A model generated the notes under the pieces. It made no database searches and was not told where the DNA came from. It saw only the letters and a program-made list of their open reading frames with translations. A DNA stretch of 64,000 nucleotides from Lyngbya sp. CCAP 1446/10 (GTDB lineage Bacteria; Cyanobacteriota; Cyanobacteriia; Cyanobacteriales; Microcoleaceae). Both the position numbers and the translations under genes were made by a program. Of the stretch, positions 19,415-29,108 are shown piece by piece. The first letter of the stretch is position 1, and the number at the start of each line of letters is the position of its first letter. The stretch spans positions 1-64,000 of the forward strand of contig NZ_JAIGNI010000008.1 in assembly GCF_026130175.1 (NCBI RefSeq), in the 5' to 3' direction.

Positions 19415-20248
19415 ATGAAAACCCTGCCAAGTGTTCGGTACAACCTCGCTCTCTACATCGTCGGTGGCATCGTCTTCATCATCGCCGCCTTAATTTTCAA
19501 ACCTTTTGCCATCGTCGGCGCAGGGGAACGCGGCGTCATGATGCGTTTCGGCAAAGTTCAAGACACGATTTTAGATGAAGGCATCCACCCGATTTTACCG
19601 ATTGTCACCTCTGTCAAAACTCTCAGCGTGCGGGTACAAAAAACCGATGTGAAAGCAGATGCAGCATCCAAAGATTTGCAAAGCATTACTACAGATTTGG
19701 CAGTCAACTGGAATGTTGACCCCGCAAAAGTTAATCAAATTTTCCAACAAGTAGGAGATGAAGAACAAATTGTTGCCAGCATTCTGAACCCGGCTATTTC
19801 CGAAGTTCTCAAAGCAGCAACTTCTAAAAAAACCGCCGAAGAAATTATCACTAAGCGCACCGAACTTAAAACAGAAATCGACAACAGCCTCAAAAAGCGC
19901 TTGGAACCTTACGGCGTCATTGTCAGAGATGTTTCGTTAATAGATTTTGGCTTTTCTCCAGAATTTAGCAAAGCCATCGAATCCAAACAAATAGCAGAAC
20001 AAGAAGCCAAACAAGCAGAATTTACAGTGAAAAAAGCAACCCAAGATGCTCAAGCTGAAATTAACCGTGCTAAAGGCAAAGCTGAAGCTCAACGCTTGCA
20101 GCGACAAACTTTAACAGCCGAAATTTTGCAGCAGCAAGCGATTGAAAAATGGAACGGCCAGTTTCCGACAGTAATGGGAGGAGGGGGAACTTTGCCGTTA
20201 ATTAATATTGCGCCGCCGAGTTCTCAAGCTGCAACTCCTGCTAAATAA
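19415..20248 (+). CDS. SPFH/prohibitin-family membrane protein
   Basis: A 277-residue protein with one N-terminal membrane segment (about 12-33) followed by an SPFH/prohibitin domain (GERGVMMRFGKVQDTILDEGIHPILP...VIVRDVSLIDFGFSPEFSKAIESKQIAEQEAKQAEF). An Ala/Gln/Lys-rich coiled coil follows, then GGGGTLPLINI near the C-terminus. Prohibitins assemble into ring-shaped membrane scaffolds that hold proteases or organise membrane microdomains. In cyanobacteria they occur in plasma and thylakoid membranes, and the physiological role is open. An AGGT lies 11 bases before ATG 19415. It is monocistronic. Confidence 0.92.
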   Translation: MKTLPSVRYNLALYIVGGIVFIIAALIFKPFAIVGAGERGVMMRFGKVQDTILDEGIHPILPIVTSVKTLSVRVQKTDVKADAASKDLQSITTDLAVNWNVDPAKVNQIFQQVGDEEQIVASILNPAISEVLKAATSKKTAEEIITKRTELKTEIDNSLKKRLEPYGVIVRDVSLIDFGFSPEFSKAIESKQIAEQEAKQAEFTVKKATQDAQAEINRAKGKAEAQRLQRQTLTAEILQQQAIEKWNGQFPTVMGGGGTLPLINIAPPSSQAATPAK

Positions 20249-20503
20249 GCTGCTGCGGATCATGATTGCCAGCTCGCGGGGAGAAGGGGAGAGGGGGAGA
20301 GAGTCTGAGGGGGATAAGAATAGAGGGTTTTTCACTGCGGAAGTGAAGATGTGCTTTTTGTAACTGTCGGCACAGCAAGCGCAGAAAATACAACTAACAA
20401 CTAACGAGAAATCCCGCTTAGTTAAAGGCCAAGATGCAATCTACGTTCGCGAGTCCTGAAAAACGTTAAAGTAATAAACAACTCGGAAATTGTCAAGGTT
20501 TAG

Positions 20504-23500
20504 TTGAAAGTTTGGCTGATGGGAAATCGGAATAACCAGTCAATTTATAATTTAGGTGAAGTGGGGGACGTAGCCGATCGCGATACGACTTCAGAATCAC
20601 TGTGGCTGCGCGATCGAGCTTTGGCAGCTACTAGCAGCGGTATTATCATTGCTGATGCCATCGCACCAGGCTGTCCGATACTTTATTGCAATCGGGCCTT
20701 TGAGCTGCTTACGGGTTACTCCGCCGATGAAGTCTTGGGGCGCAACTGCCGATTTTTGCAAGGCCCCGATACCGATCGCGCTACCGTAGCTAAGATCCGC
20801 GACGCCTTGCGCCAAGGTCGAGAAATCCAGGCAACAATCAAAAATTATCGCAAAGACGGCACTCCTTTTTGGAACAAATTGTCCCTATCTCCCCTGCGAG
20901 ACGACAGCGGTAATTTGACTCACTTTGTAGGAGTTCAGTCGGACTTGTCGGAGCGCATAGAAATCCAGGAAGCTTTGCAGCAAGCTAACGACCAACTGCA
21001 AACGATTTTGGAAGCAGTTCCGGGAACAGTGTCTTGGATTAGCTCAGATTTGCGCTATTTGGGGGCTAACCAGCACTTAGCCAAACTGCACGGTTTGCCG
21101 CCGTCGGCCTTTGTCGGTCAAGATATCGGTTTTCTGGGCGCTAGCGAGGATTTTCACTCTTTTTTGGTGGAGTTTTTTGCCGGCGACGCTACGGAAGCGG
21201 TTAAAGAACTCAGCGTTAAGGTGAAAACGGAGGGGGGACAGTCGGCGGGACATTATTTGATTGTGGCTCAAAAGTACGATCGGGGCAATTCAGCTTGTCT
21301 GGTAGGAATTGATATTACCGAGCGCAAACTGGCAGAAGAAGCTCTGGTGCTGACTCGCAAGGCGGTGGAAAGTTCGAGCGACGCGATCGGCATCAGCGAT
21401 GTTTCGGGCACTCACATCTATCAAAATCCAGCGTTTTCTCAGCTATTTGAATGGGACACCGCAGAGGAATTTAAACTAGCTGGAGGTATACCGGCAGTTT
21501 TTGCAGACTCTGCCGTCATCGCGGAGGTACTCGACACGATCGCCCTAGGTTATTCTTGGTCTGGTGAAGTTACCAACCGCACAAAAAGCGGCGAAATTTT
21601 GCAAGTGCTGCTGCGGGCCGATGCGATTAAAGACCCGACAGGGAAAATTGTCGGTCTGATTTACATGAATACCGACATTACCGATCGCAAGCGCACGGAA
21701 CAAGAACTGCGGAAAAGCGAGAAGCGTTTTCGATCGCTGATTGAAAATGCTAGAGACATTATTGTAATTCTCGACGACAAAGGCTTTTGCCGCTATGTCT
21801 CTCCTTCGCTAGAGCGGATTTTGGGCTACCCGACGGCGGAAGTGCTCGGCCGCTCTGTATTTGACTTGATTCACCCCGATGAACTGCCGATGGTGACTCA
21901 AGTGTTCAAAAGTATCATCCAAATGCCCAAAGTTGGCATGGGATTGGCGGAATACCGAGTGCAGCACAAGGACGGTTCCTGGTGCGCGTTGGAAGCGGTG
22001 GCGACGAATTTGCTCGACGAACCTTCGGTGCGGGGAATTGTGGTCAACTGTCATGATGTGACTGAACGCAAGGTGGCTGAAGACCAATTGTTGCACGATG
22101 CTTTGCACGACGCGCTGACGGAGTTGCCGAACCGCGCTTTGTTGACTGACAGGTTGGAGCAAGCTTTTGCCCGCGTCAAACGGCATCCGAGCTATCAGTT
22201 TGCGGTGCTGTTTCTGGATTTGGACAGGTTTAAGGTGATTAATGACAGCCAGGGACACGGCACGGGCGATCGGCTGTTGGTGGCTGTGGCCCGCCGTCTC
22301 TTGACTTGTTTGCGCCCTGGCGATACGGCGGCTCGTCTGGGGGGAGATGAGTTTGTGATTTTGCTGGAGGAAATTCAAGGTGTTGATGAAGCCATCGCCC
22401 AAGCAAAGGAAATTCACAAGGCGATCGAACGACCACTTTTTTTGGAAGGTCATAAAGTTTTAATTACTGCTAGTATTGGCATTGCTTTGAGTACCGAAAA
22501 ATATCAGTTACCTGGAGATATTTTGCGCGATGCTGATATTGCGATGTACCGGGCAAAAGCTCTCGGTAAAGCTCGCTACGAAGTGTTTACGAGTGCGATG
22601 CACACTCGGGCGGTGGCTTTGATGCACTTGGAACACGATTTGCGGGAGTCGGTTGATGAACTGAATTGGAAATATTCGATCGTGGATTTCGGAGGTGGCC
22701 AGGTGGGGGAAAATTCACCTATCAGCGAAATCGACTGGAAGTTGGGGCATCCAAAATTGCAATTTGATCCTCCTAAATTGGAATGTCCTTTTACTGTTTA
22801 TTATCAGCCGATAGTTTGTTTGAAAACTGGCTCAGTGATCGGATTTGAGGCGCTGGTGCGCTGGCTGCACCCGGAACGCGGTTTAGTTTCTCCGATGGAA
22901 TTTATTGCGATGGCGGAGGAAACTGGGTTAATTCTGCCTTTGGGTTTGTGGGTTTTGAGCGAAAGCTGCCGCCAAATTATTAAATGGCAGAGTTTGAATT
23001 TGCCAGTGGGAAATTCGCGGCTGACAGTGGCAGTAAATCTTTCGGGGAGGCAGTTTTCGGAGCCGGAGTCGATCGAGCAAATTAAGCAAGTTTTGCAGGA
23101 AACGGGTGTTGACGCTCGCTGTTTGAAGTTGGAGATTACTGAGACTGTGGTAATGGAAGATGGGGAAGCGGCGGTGGCGATGCTTTTGCAGTTGAGAGAG
23201 TTGGGGATCGGGCTGTGTATTGATGATTTCGGTACTGGTTATTCGTCTCTGAGTTATTTGCACAGGTTCCCGATTAATATTTTGAAGGTCGATCGCTCTT
23301 TTGTCAGTCGCATCGGGGAAATGGGCGAAAATTTGGAAATCGTGCGGGCGATCGTCATGCTGGCGCGCAGTTTGGGGATGGAGGTAGTCGCAGAAGGTCT
23401 CGAAACCCCCGTGCAATTGGCTCAACTGCGGGCGATCGGCTGCGAGTACGGTCAGGGGTACTTTTTCTCTAGACCTCTCAACAGTGAGGCAGCTACGGCC

Positions 23501-23527
23501 CTATTGAGGCGATCGCCCAAATGGTGA
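20504..23527 (+). CDS. LOV-PAS-GGDEF-EAL protein, putative blue-light c-di-GMP regulator
   Basis: A 1007-residue cytoplasmic signalling protein. Residues about 35-160 form a LOV-type PAS domain carrying the flavin-adduct motif GRNCRFLQ (Cys82) plus KNYRKDGTPFWNKLSLSP and FVGVQSD, as in FMN-binding blue-light sensors. Two or three ordinary PAS/PAC modules follow (about 163-525). The GGDEF domain keeps RLGGDEF at 611-617 and the EAL domain keeps EAL at 782-784, so both synthesis and hydrolysis of c-di-GMP are possible. No membrane segment was found. The frame opens at TTG 20504 with AAGG five bases upstream; an ATG at 20519 is an alternative start and does not affect the domains. Confidence 0.93.
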   Translation: MKVWLMGNRNNQSIYNLGEVGDVADRDTTSESLWLRDRALAATSSGIIIADAIAPGCPILYCNRAFELLTGYSADEVLGRNCRFLQGPDTDRATVAKIRDALRQGREIQATIKNYRKDGTPFWNKLSLSPLRDDSGNLTHFVGVQSDLSERIEIQEALQQANDQLQTILEAVPGTVSWISSDLRYLGANQHLAKLHGLPPSAFVGQDIGFLGASEDFHSFLVEFFAGDATEAVKELSVKVKTEGGQSAGHYLIVAQKYDRGNSACLVGIDITERKLAEEALVLTRKAVESSSDAIGISDVSGTHIYQNPAFSQLFEWDTAEEFKLAGGIPAVFADSAVIAEVLDTIALGYSWSGEVTNRTKSGEILQVLLRADAIKDPTGKIVGLIYMNTDITDRKRTEQELRKSEKRFRSLIENARDIIVILDDKGFCRYVSPSLERILGYPTAEVLGRSVFDLIHPDELPMVTQVFKSIIQMPKVGMGLAEYRVQHKDGSWCALEAVATNLLDEPSVRGIVVNCHDVTERKVAEDQLLHDALHDALTELPNRALLTDRLEQAFARVKRHPSYQFAVLFLDLDRFKVINDSQGHGTGDRLLVAVARRLLTCLRPGDTAARLGGDEFVILLEEIQGVDEAIAQAKEIHKAIERPLFLEGHKVLITASIGIALSTEKYQLPGDILRDADIAMYRAKALGKARYEVFTSAMHTRAVALMHLEHDLRESVDELNWKYSIVDFGGGQVGENSPISEIDWKLGHPKLQFDPPKLECPFTVYYQPIVCLKTGSVIGFEALVRWLHPERGLVSPMEFIAMAEETGLILPLGLWVLSESCRQIIKWQSLNLPVGNSRLTVAVNLSGRQFSEPESIEQIKQVLQETGVDARCLKLEITETVVMEDGEAAVAMLLQLRELGIGLCIDDFGTGYSSLSYLHRFPINILKVDRSFVSRIGEMGENLEIVRAIVMLARSLGMEVVAEGLETPVQLAQLRAIGCEYGQGYFFSRPLNSEAATALLRRSPKW

Positions 23528-23690
23528 TCTCAAGCAAATATTCAGTTTGGAACTTGACAAATATTAAAATTATTACGGTGTGCGGTTGTTGGATAGTCGA
23601 TCAGGGCGATCGATCTTTTCCTAACAAATGCCTTGAGTGTTAACATTAAAATTAAGTATAATAGCAAACTATCGAGATAGGAAAAAATAT

Positions 23691-24407
23691 ATGTCTCAAT
23701 CTGTTGTGCCAGCAGTCGAAGAAAAAGTGTTCGATACTTCGCCCACATTAACCTTTGAAGAGTACAAAGTTTATCAAAGCAATGATGATGTAAAATATGA
23801 ACTGTACAAAGGCAAATTAATACCAATGGCAACGGCTAGCGCCTTACACACAAGTATCTGCGAATTTTGGGTTTACAAATTGCAGCGTTACCTAGCTGAA
23901 CACAATCTCGATGTAGTAGTAAAAACTTCCGTAGGAGTCAGAACAGAAGATGCGACATCGCGAATTCCCGATGTAGTTGTCTGCACAGAAAGTTTGTGGC
24001 AACAAGCTCTAGCAAGACCCGGTTCCGGCATCCTTGACTTTGATGAAACACCGTTATTAGTAATAGAAGTGGTGAGCAAAGATCGGCGGGCAGATTATGT
24101 ACTTAAACGAGGAGAGTACGAACTAGCTAACGTGCCGGAATATGTGATTGTCGATCCAGCCGAAAATAGACAGCGGGTGCGAGTTATGGCATTTCTCGAA
24201 GGTGATGACATTTATACAGAACTAAATTATTTACCTGGTGAGGAAATGGTATCTGTAGTATTTCCCAATCTGAGATTATCAGTTAATGAAATATTATGTC
24301 CGCCATTGGTGGAAGGGTTGATTAAGGAAGAACAAGCGCGATTGCAGAAGGCTGAAAGATTGGCGGCGAGGTTGCGGGAATTAGGCGTAGATCCTGATTC
24401 TGTGTAG
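23691..24407 (+). CDS. Uma2-family PD-(D/E)XK endonuclease-like protein (copy 1)
   Basis: Member of the Uma2 (DUF820) family, greatly expanded in cyanobacteria, with a restriction-endonuclease fold. The likely catalytic residues are the Asp in SRIPDVVVC and the Glu in LLVIEVVSKD. The biological role is not known; mobile-DNA or restriction functions are only suggested. The 238-residue product starts at ATG 23691 with AGGA eight bases upstream; the frame extends further 5' but the extension is not conserved in the copy at 38431. The last 30 residues are a charged coiled coil (EEQARLQKAERLAARLRELG). Confidence 0.88.
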   Translation: MSQSVVPAVEEKVFDTSPTLTFEEYKVYQSNDDVKYELYKGKLIPMATASALHTSICEFWVYKLQRYLAEHNLDVVVKTSVGVRTEDATSRIPDVVVCTESLWQQALARPGSGILDFDETPLLVIEVVSKDRRADYVLKRGEYELANVPEYVIVDPAENRQRVRVMAFLEGDDIYTELNYLPGEEMVSVVFPNLRLSVNEILCPPLVEGLIKEEQARLQKAERLAARLRELGVDPDSV

Positions 24408-24466
24408 GATATTGGATAAAGTGCGCGATCGCAGCTATCGGGATCATGAATCGCCCTTGACGCATC

Positions 24467-25933
24467 TCAATCATCCAGCAGCAAGTCGCGGAGGAAATAA
24501 AAGCGATCGCGCCCTAAATTCTCGCCTTTAATTCGCCCTGCATAACCTGTCAGCGGAGAAGAAAGTTCTACTAACATTTCGTGCAACTCTTCGCGGGACA
24601 ACTTCTGCGGTGGGTTAGACATTGAATACGCGCCGCTAAGAACATCCACACTTGCTCGTTCAGAACCAGTATTTTCGTGATATTTTTTCAGAATATCCAG
24701 AACGTGCGATCGCAATTTAAGATTTTCCCAAACTCCGTCAATGTAAAGATTAACTTTAACATCAGCATCTTCGCCAAACGGTTCTTGCTCTAAACACGGT
24801 TTTAAGTCTAATAAATTAACTGAACCGGGGTGTTTAGCTTTCAATTCAACAAGTTTTTGCAATGTTTCAGGGCGAATGACATTCATGTGGTTTCCGATAG
24901 CAGTTTGTTTAGCGTGTCTATTTAACTGACCAGCGGCCATAATTATCTTAATACAGCAGTTGTATTGTTCCTGAAGATGCTTATGTCCTAACTTGATCAG
25001 TTGCGCTGGCGTTCCATCAGCTACGGTTTCACTTTTGGTAGCTTTGCATTCTCCCACTACCTGATAGGGAGTTTCACAGTAGAAATCTAAGCCGCCAGCG
25101 CCCCCGGTTGATTCAGGATCGAGACTGGCTTCTGGTTTCCTGTTAGAATTTCCGAAACCTAGCTTGATAAAACCTTTGCGGACTAATTTTTCAAAGCCAT
25201 AACCGTCGCTAGAGTTGCCGATTTGTGAAATTGTTTGAATCCAACCTAAATCTGGATCTGGTTGTGTTATTGGTGATTTTTCCGACCAACCGAGAAACAT
25301 TTTGATTTCTGCGTCTAGTTGTTTAGCTTTTGGGTTGGTGGTGGATAAATGCACTAATGCACTTTGCAACTCTTCCAATTCTGGATGTTCGGGAGGCTCT
25401 AGTTTTTCCAGTTGTTGGCGGCGTTTGGCAAAGATAGACTCGCTCAACACTGGCGTTGAATCAGTCACAGTTAGGGATTTTGGCAAAGATACAAAATTAC
25501 CGCTGGGATGCACTGGCATTTCCAGCGGCTGAGGTAGCAGATAAACGCGAAGATAAGCTAGAAAAATATAAGGTTTTTCTAGGAGGGTTTGCTGTAATGC
25601 CTCTGTTGTCCAGACTGTTAACTGCGACAAAGCCTCTAATGATTCTGGATCATTGAGCATTTGGCACAATTCACATCTAGCCCAAGCTTTAATGAAAACT
25701 TTCTCAGAATTTAACTGAGCAAGTGCCTTTTGAGCAACAGGCAAAAAACTTGAGCGATAATGTTGTTCGTGAGGCAGCAAATTAATCGAGATATCGGCTG
25801 GATAGAGGGCAAATGTTCGCCCCGGATTCAGAAACATCCGAGGCATAGCTGCAATCATTCGTCCTTGGATTAAAGCTTCAATATCTGGATTTGGTAAAGC
25901 CAGAGCTGTTTGAAGCAAAATTGATTTGCTCAT
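24467..25933 (-). CDS. Putative PD-(D/E)XK nuclease of a three-gene ATPase cassette
   Basis: A 488-residue protein not assigned to a named family. Residues 1-225 are unrecognised. Residues 230-345 resemble a restriction-endonuclease-like core: a leading helix with Glu248 (GYGFEKLVRKGFIKLGF), then Asp283 in GGAGGLDFYC and Glu295-x-Lys297 in QVVGECKAT, the classical D...ExK arrangement. A conserved-looking C-terminal part follows (VNLYIDGVWENLKLRSHVLDILKKY). Its ATG lies only two bases after the ATPase stop, so the two are probably translationally coupled. It is the last gene of the operon and probably the effector, but this is inference. Confidence 0.72.
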   Translation of the reverse strand: MSKSILLQTALALPNPDIEALIQGRMIAAMPRMFLNPGRTFALYPADISINLLPHEQHYRSSFLPVAQKALAQLNSEKVFIKAWARCELCQMLNDPESLEALSQLTVWTTEALQQTLLEKPYIFLAYLRVYLLPQPLEMPVHPSGNFVSLPKSLTVTDSTPVLSESIFAKRRQQLEKLEPPEHPELEELQSALVHLSTTNPKAKQLDAEIKMFLGWSEKSPITQPDPDLGWIQTISQIGNSSDGYGFEKLVRKGFIKLGFGNSNRKPEASLDPESTGGAGGLDFYCETPYQVVGECKATKSETVADGTPAQLIKLGHKHLQEQYNCCIKIIMAAGQLNRHAKQTAIGNHMNVIRPETLQKLVELKAKHPGSVNLLDLKPCLEQEPFGEDADVKVNLYIDGVWENLKLRSHVLDILKKYHENTGSERASVDVLSGAYSMSNPPQKLSREELHEMLVELSSPLTGYAGRIKGENLGRDRFYFLRDLLLDD

Positions 25934-25935
25934 GG

Positions 25936-27915
25936 TTAACTAAATAGGTCACTTAGATCCCCATCATCTGTATCATCATTGGTGGGAGGGTTGAAAATGT
26001 CTTCTAGAAGTAGGTTTTCATCTTCATCGTCAACCACAGGCATTTCACCGGAGGGATCGCTCAAAATTTCCCGCAATAAAAGATTCTCAAAAGTGAGCTG
26101 CTTCTGAGATATGAAATCAAATATCTGGTCTTCTGTTAAATTGTAATCTCGGCATTTTTGACAAACAGCACGGAGAGCCAGTAGTGGCTTTATTTGCTCT
26201 TCAATCAAATACACTACCTCACCGCCTTTTTCAACTGACACGAGTTCTTCTAGAAGCTTGTAGGCTTTAGAGTTTTTCTTGATTTTATCTATTTTTGATT
26301 GGGAACGGACTAGACAACCGCGCGTCAAATCAAATTTTTGATAATCAGTTAAGCGCTTTAATCCAGCAACTAATTCAGCTTGAGGAGATTGGATGACTGC
26401 AACCCCTATCTTGATAGCTCTGCCATTTTCGGTGCCAATTATCTTGAATTTAATCCAATTCGCATTTGGTATTTTGGGTTTGATTTCTGCGGTAATATCA
26501 TCAATTGTTACATTATCTACCGTCTGACCTTTCAACGTTTCAAAGCCAAAGTAAATAGCCTTAGCAATTGTGGAATCATTTTCGATATCCTCTCCGATAT
26601 CTGCCTCAAGTTCCTTATTTAAAGCAAACTCAAACCGCTCAATAGGATTTTCTGGAAGTTCAGGCATTGGAGGCATGAAAACTTGAAAATTCTCGGCACA
26701 CCAGTTCAAAGCTTCGCGTACCGTTGGCTTACCTCTGCCATGTTCTCTCAGTTGACTTTCCTCAAATGGATAGAGCGGATGAGGGGGGTTTAAATTCCTG
26801 ACTTGATAAAAATCTTGCAACCATAGTCCGACTAAATCAACTAAAGAATCGCCATTCAAGTATTTTAAATCGATTGGTTTTTTCTGCGTGTATGTTGAAA
26901 CTCGATCGGGTATACCGCCAGTCATTACATTCACTATGTTTATCCACGTATAGGGCATCATCACTGTGATAATAACCAAACCTTGACCGAGATCGGAGTG
27001 TTCGAGAGTATCGTACAAACGCTTAACTAGATCGGCAATTACCTGCGGTGTTGTCAAGCCATCATCTCTACAACTTGTATTTAGATCTATTTCATCAAAA
27101 CAAATGATTACAGGACTGTAGTAACTCACCAAATTTAAAATTTGCTGGACATTATTCAGAGATTCGGCTTCTCTGTCCTGATTAGTTTTGCCGGAATTAG
27201 CCGGCAATCCTAGTTCCTCAGCTTTAGATTTATCTAACTCTTCACCAGATAACCATTTGATAGCAAAAGGTGTTTCAGATTCTGATAATGTCCACAAAAC
27301 AGCTCGAACAATATAAGGGTCTACATTTGATTTTGTTTTGAGAACTTGCTTAGTTAGGGTGTTGATGAAATTTCTATTTTTATTAGCCCAACTAGCGCAT
27401 ACTCTGTCAAATCGATCGAGAAGTTCTTGAGCAGAAAGATTTGGTGTAGCAGAATTGATAGCTTTAAAACCTTCGTTGGCCATTGCTGCCGCTATTTCCT
27501 GCCATTGCATGACATCTTGGCTTCCTGTGTGGCTCAAACTGTTAGCTAAAGTTTGCTGAAATTGGTATTTTATCAAGTTTAAATCGGTGTAATTATTAAC
27601 ACTGGCATAAACGAACAGAGCACCTCCATTACTTTCTAGTCTGTGGCGAGTTCGGCTCAAAATGTGGCTTTTTCCCATTCCCTGTTGAGCGGTTAATACC
27701 AGTGAAGTAACTTTTTCTTGGCTGGATTGAGTAGTCTGTACTTTTTCAACAGCCTGAAAAATGGCATCGGAAGCGTGAGCATTTAAAGTTGGAATATCGG
27801 GGAAACCTTTTCCCCAAATATCTTGTTCTTTGACAATTCCAGCTTTGGTAAATGGATTGTGATTTTGGATGGCAGCATTGAGGGCTTCTATCGGAGAAAC
27901 TGATATATTGTTCAT
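25936..27915 (-). CDS. AAA-type P-loop ATPase of a three-gene cassette
   Basis: A 659-residue ATPase. The Walker A is TAQQGMGKSH (Gly79, Gly81-Lys82-Ser83), with Ala in place of the usual first Gly. The Walker B is PVIICFDEIDL (Asp274-Glu275). The segment GLVIITVMMPYTW fits a sensor-1 strand, and IPDRVSTYTQKKPIDLKYLNG...LVGLWLQDFY fits a helical lid. The C-terminus is very acidic (DDEDENLLLED..DDTDDGDLSDLFS), as in proteins that mimic DNA or tether a partner. The organisation recalls ORC/KAP-like ATPases in defence or DNA-management modules, but I cannot name the family. It lies 47 bases downstream of the winged-helix gene and two bases upstream of the nuclease-like gene. Confidence 0.8.
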   Translation of the reverse strand: MNNISVSPIEALNAAIQNHNPFTKAGIVKEQDIWGKGFPDIPTLNAHASDAIFQAVEKVQTTQSSQEKVTSLVLTAQQGMGKSHILSRTRHRLESNGGALFVYASVNNYTDLNLIKYQFQQTLANSLSHTGSQDVMQWQEIAAAMANEGFKAINSATPNLSAQELLDRFDRVCASWANKNRNFINTLTKQVLKTKSNVDPYIVRAVLWTLSESETPFAIKWLSGEELDKSKAEELGLPANSGKTNQDREAESLNNVQQILNLVSYYSPVIICFDEIDLNTSCRDDGLTTPQVIADLVKRLYDTLEHSDLGQGLVIITVMMPYTWINIVNVMTGGIPDRVSTYTQKKPIDLKYLNGDSLVDLVGLWLQDFYQVRNLNPPHPLYPFEESQLREHGRGKPTVREALNWCAENFQVFMPPMPELPENPIERFEFALNKELEADIGEDIENDSTIAKAIYFGFETLKGQTVDNVTIDDITAEIKPKIPNANWIKFKIIGTENGRAIKIGVAVIQSPQAELVAGLKRLTDYQKFDLTRGCLVRSQSKIDKIKKNSKAYKLLEELVSVEKGGEVVYLIEEQIKPLLALRAVCQKCRDYNLTEDQIFDFISQKQLTFENLLLREILSDPSGEMPVVDDEDENLLLEDIFNPPTNDDTDDGDLSDLFS

Positions 27916-27962
27916 AGCGATCGGGTGTGAGGTAACGAACTACAAAAAGATTCAGGGCTATT

Positions 27963-28685
27963 TTATGAATTCAAACGCTTGGCGTAATAACGGAATGCAC
28001 CACCAGGAATAGTGATAGAATCTTCACGTTTATCTGAGGTGATGTCTTGTGTTTCTCCAGCCATTAGCTGAAAAATGTCATTAGCCTGCATTTCCAACAG
28101 CCACTCGCTGAACTGAGAACGGCTGACTTTTTCGCCAATTTCTCGCCGCATCCGATAAATCGGCACCAAATCGTCTAAGTTATAATCCCGGTTCAAGCTG
28201 TCATACACATCGATCGCCAAAGCCTTAAAATTGTCATAGGATGCGATCGCACTTTCCGCCTTCTTCCCCGCCCCCACAGCAACACCCGCCGCACCATCCT
28301 GATGCCGAATCCACTTCAGCAAAGCATTTCCCAGCCGAGTACCGATTTGAGAACCATCAAACTCAAACAGAGAATCGCGACTTTGCAGGCCATCCGCCAA
28401 AACCTCCTTCCCCTTCGCGCTCAACTCCAACCGCGTCACCCGATTTACCAGCGAATACTCAATCGCCCCAGCTTCCTGCAACTCCGCGAGCACTCCCAGA
28501 TATTTCTGACTCGTCTCATTAGTGCGAACAATCCGCTTAGTCAAATCGCCCTTTTTAACCGGAATTTGACCTGCGCCCAAATCCCACAAATTCAGTAACA
28601 CTCGAACTTTCGCCTTCGCATCCCAAACCGCTTGCTCTTGGGGTGTCAAAGTTTTAGGCACCGCAATTTCATTGTTCTCAGACAT
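27963..28685 (-). CDS. Winged-helix DNA-binding-like protein, first gene of the cassette
   Basis: About 240 residues. The N-terminal half (20-105) reads as a winged helix: VRVLLNLWDLGAG, a recognition-helix-like NETSQKYLGVLAELQEAGAIEYS, then a wing in VTRLELSAKGKEVL. The C-terminal half (about 150-240) looks like a second helix-turn-helix (VPIYRMRREIGEKVSRSQFSEWLLEMQANDIFQL). This may be a regulator of the operon or a DNA-recognition subunit of the complex. AGAAGG touches the first ATG at 28691, so the second ATG at 28685, seven bases away from it, is the more likely start. The name is unknown; confidence is for it being a real gene. Confidence 0.78.
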   Translation of the reverse strand: MSENNEIAVPKTLTPQEQAVWDAKAKVRVLLNLWDLGAGQIPVKKGDLTKRIVRTNETSQKYLGVLAELQEAGAIEYSLVNRVTRLELSAKGKEVLADGLQSRDSLFEFDGSQIGTRLGNALLKWIRHQDGAAGVAVGAGKKAESAIASYDNFKALAIDVYDSLNRDYNLDDLVPIYRMRREIGEKVSRSQFSEWLLEMQANDIFQLMAGETQDITSDKREDSITIPGGAFRYYAKRLNS

Positions 28686-29108
28686 ATTCATACCTTCTAA
28701 TATCTATTGTTAGTATCAAATTTTACCAGAAATTTGGCTGAAAAACATCTAAACTTCTCAGCAAAATAACGCACGAGGCTGCGCACAACATACAGCAAAT
28801 TTCATTTAAAAATCATTGGATTGACTAAAATTTGCTTATTTGATACAATGACTGGTTGGGCGATCGATCGCACTTCAAAATATCTACAGTCAATAAGATC
28901 GATCGTACATTTCAATCTAAACAATCCCCATCAAAGCCAGCTACAGCTTAGCAACCTCAACAAATATAGCGCTCCCAACCGCAGTCAACCACCAGCAAAT
29001 CAGCTTAACTGCGACTTTAGTTCAATGCCCGATTCCGCCTTTAGAAAGACGCATTCAACCTACACATCTCGTTACATTGCAATCAAAGCATTGAAGAGAA
29101 TTTTACCC
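28686..29108. other. Divergent intergenic region between the cassette and the rhodanese-like gene
   Basis: About 420 bases with no repeat family member. A frame open from 28821 runs into the rhodanese-like gene, but it has no conserved features before the ATG at 29109. The promoter of the three-gene cassette should lie near 28700-28760; no confident -35/-10 pair was identified. Confidence 0.4.

Noticed and set aside
21809-22453. 214-codon minus-strand frame
   Set aside because: Lies wholly inside the PAS-GGDEF coding sequence and has no motif of its own.
28821-29108. 96-codon N-terminal extension of the rhodanese-like protein
   Set aside because: Not like any rhodanese or targeting sequence; the ATG at 29109 has a reasonable ribosome-binding site and begins the typical protein.
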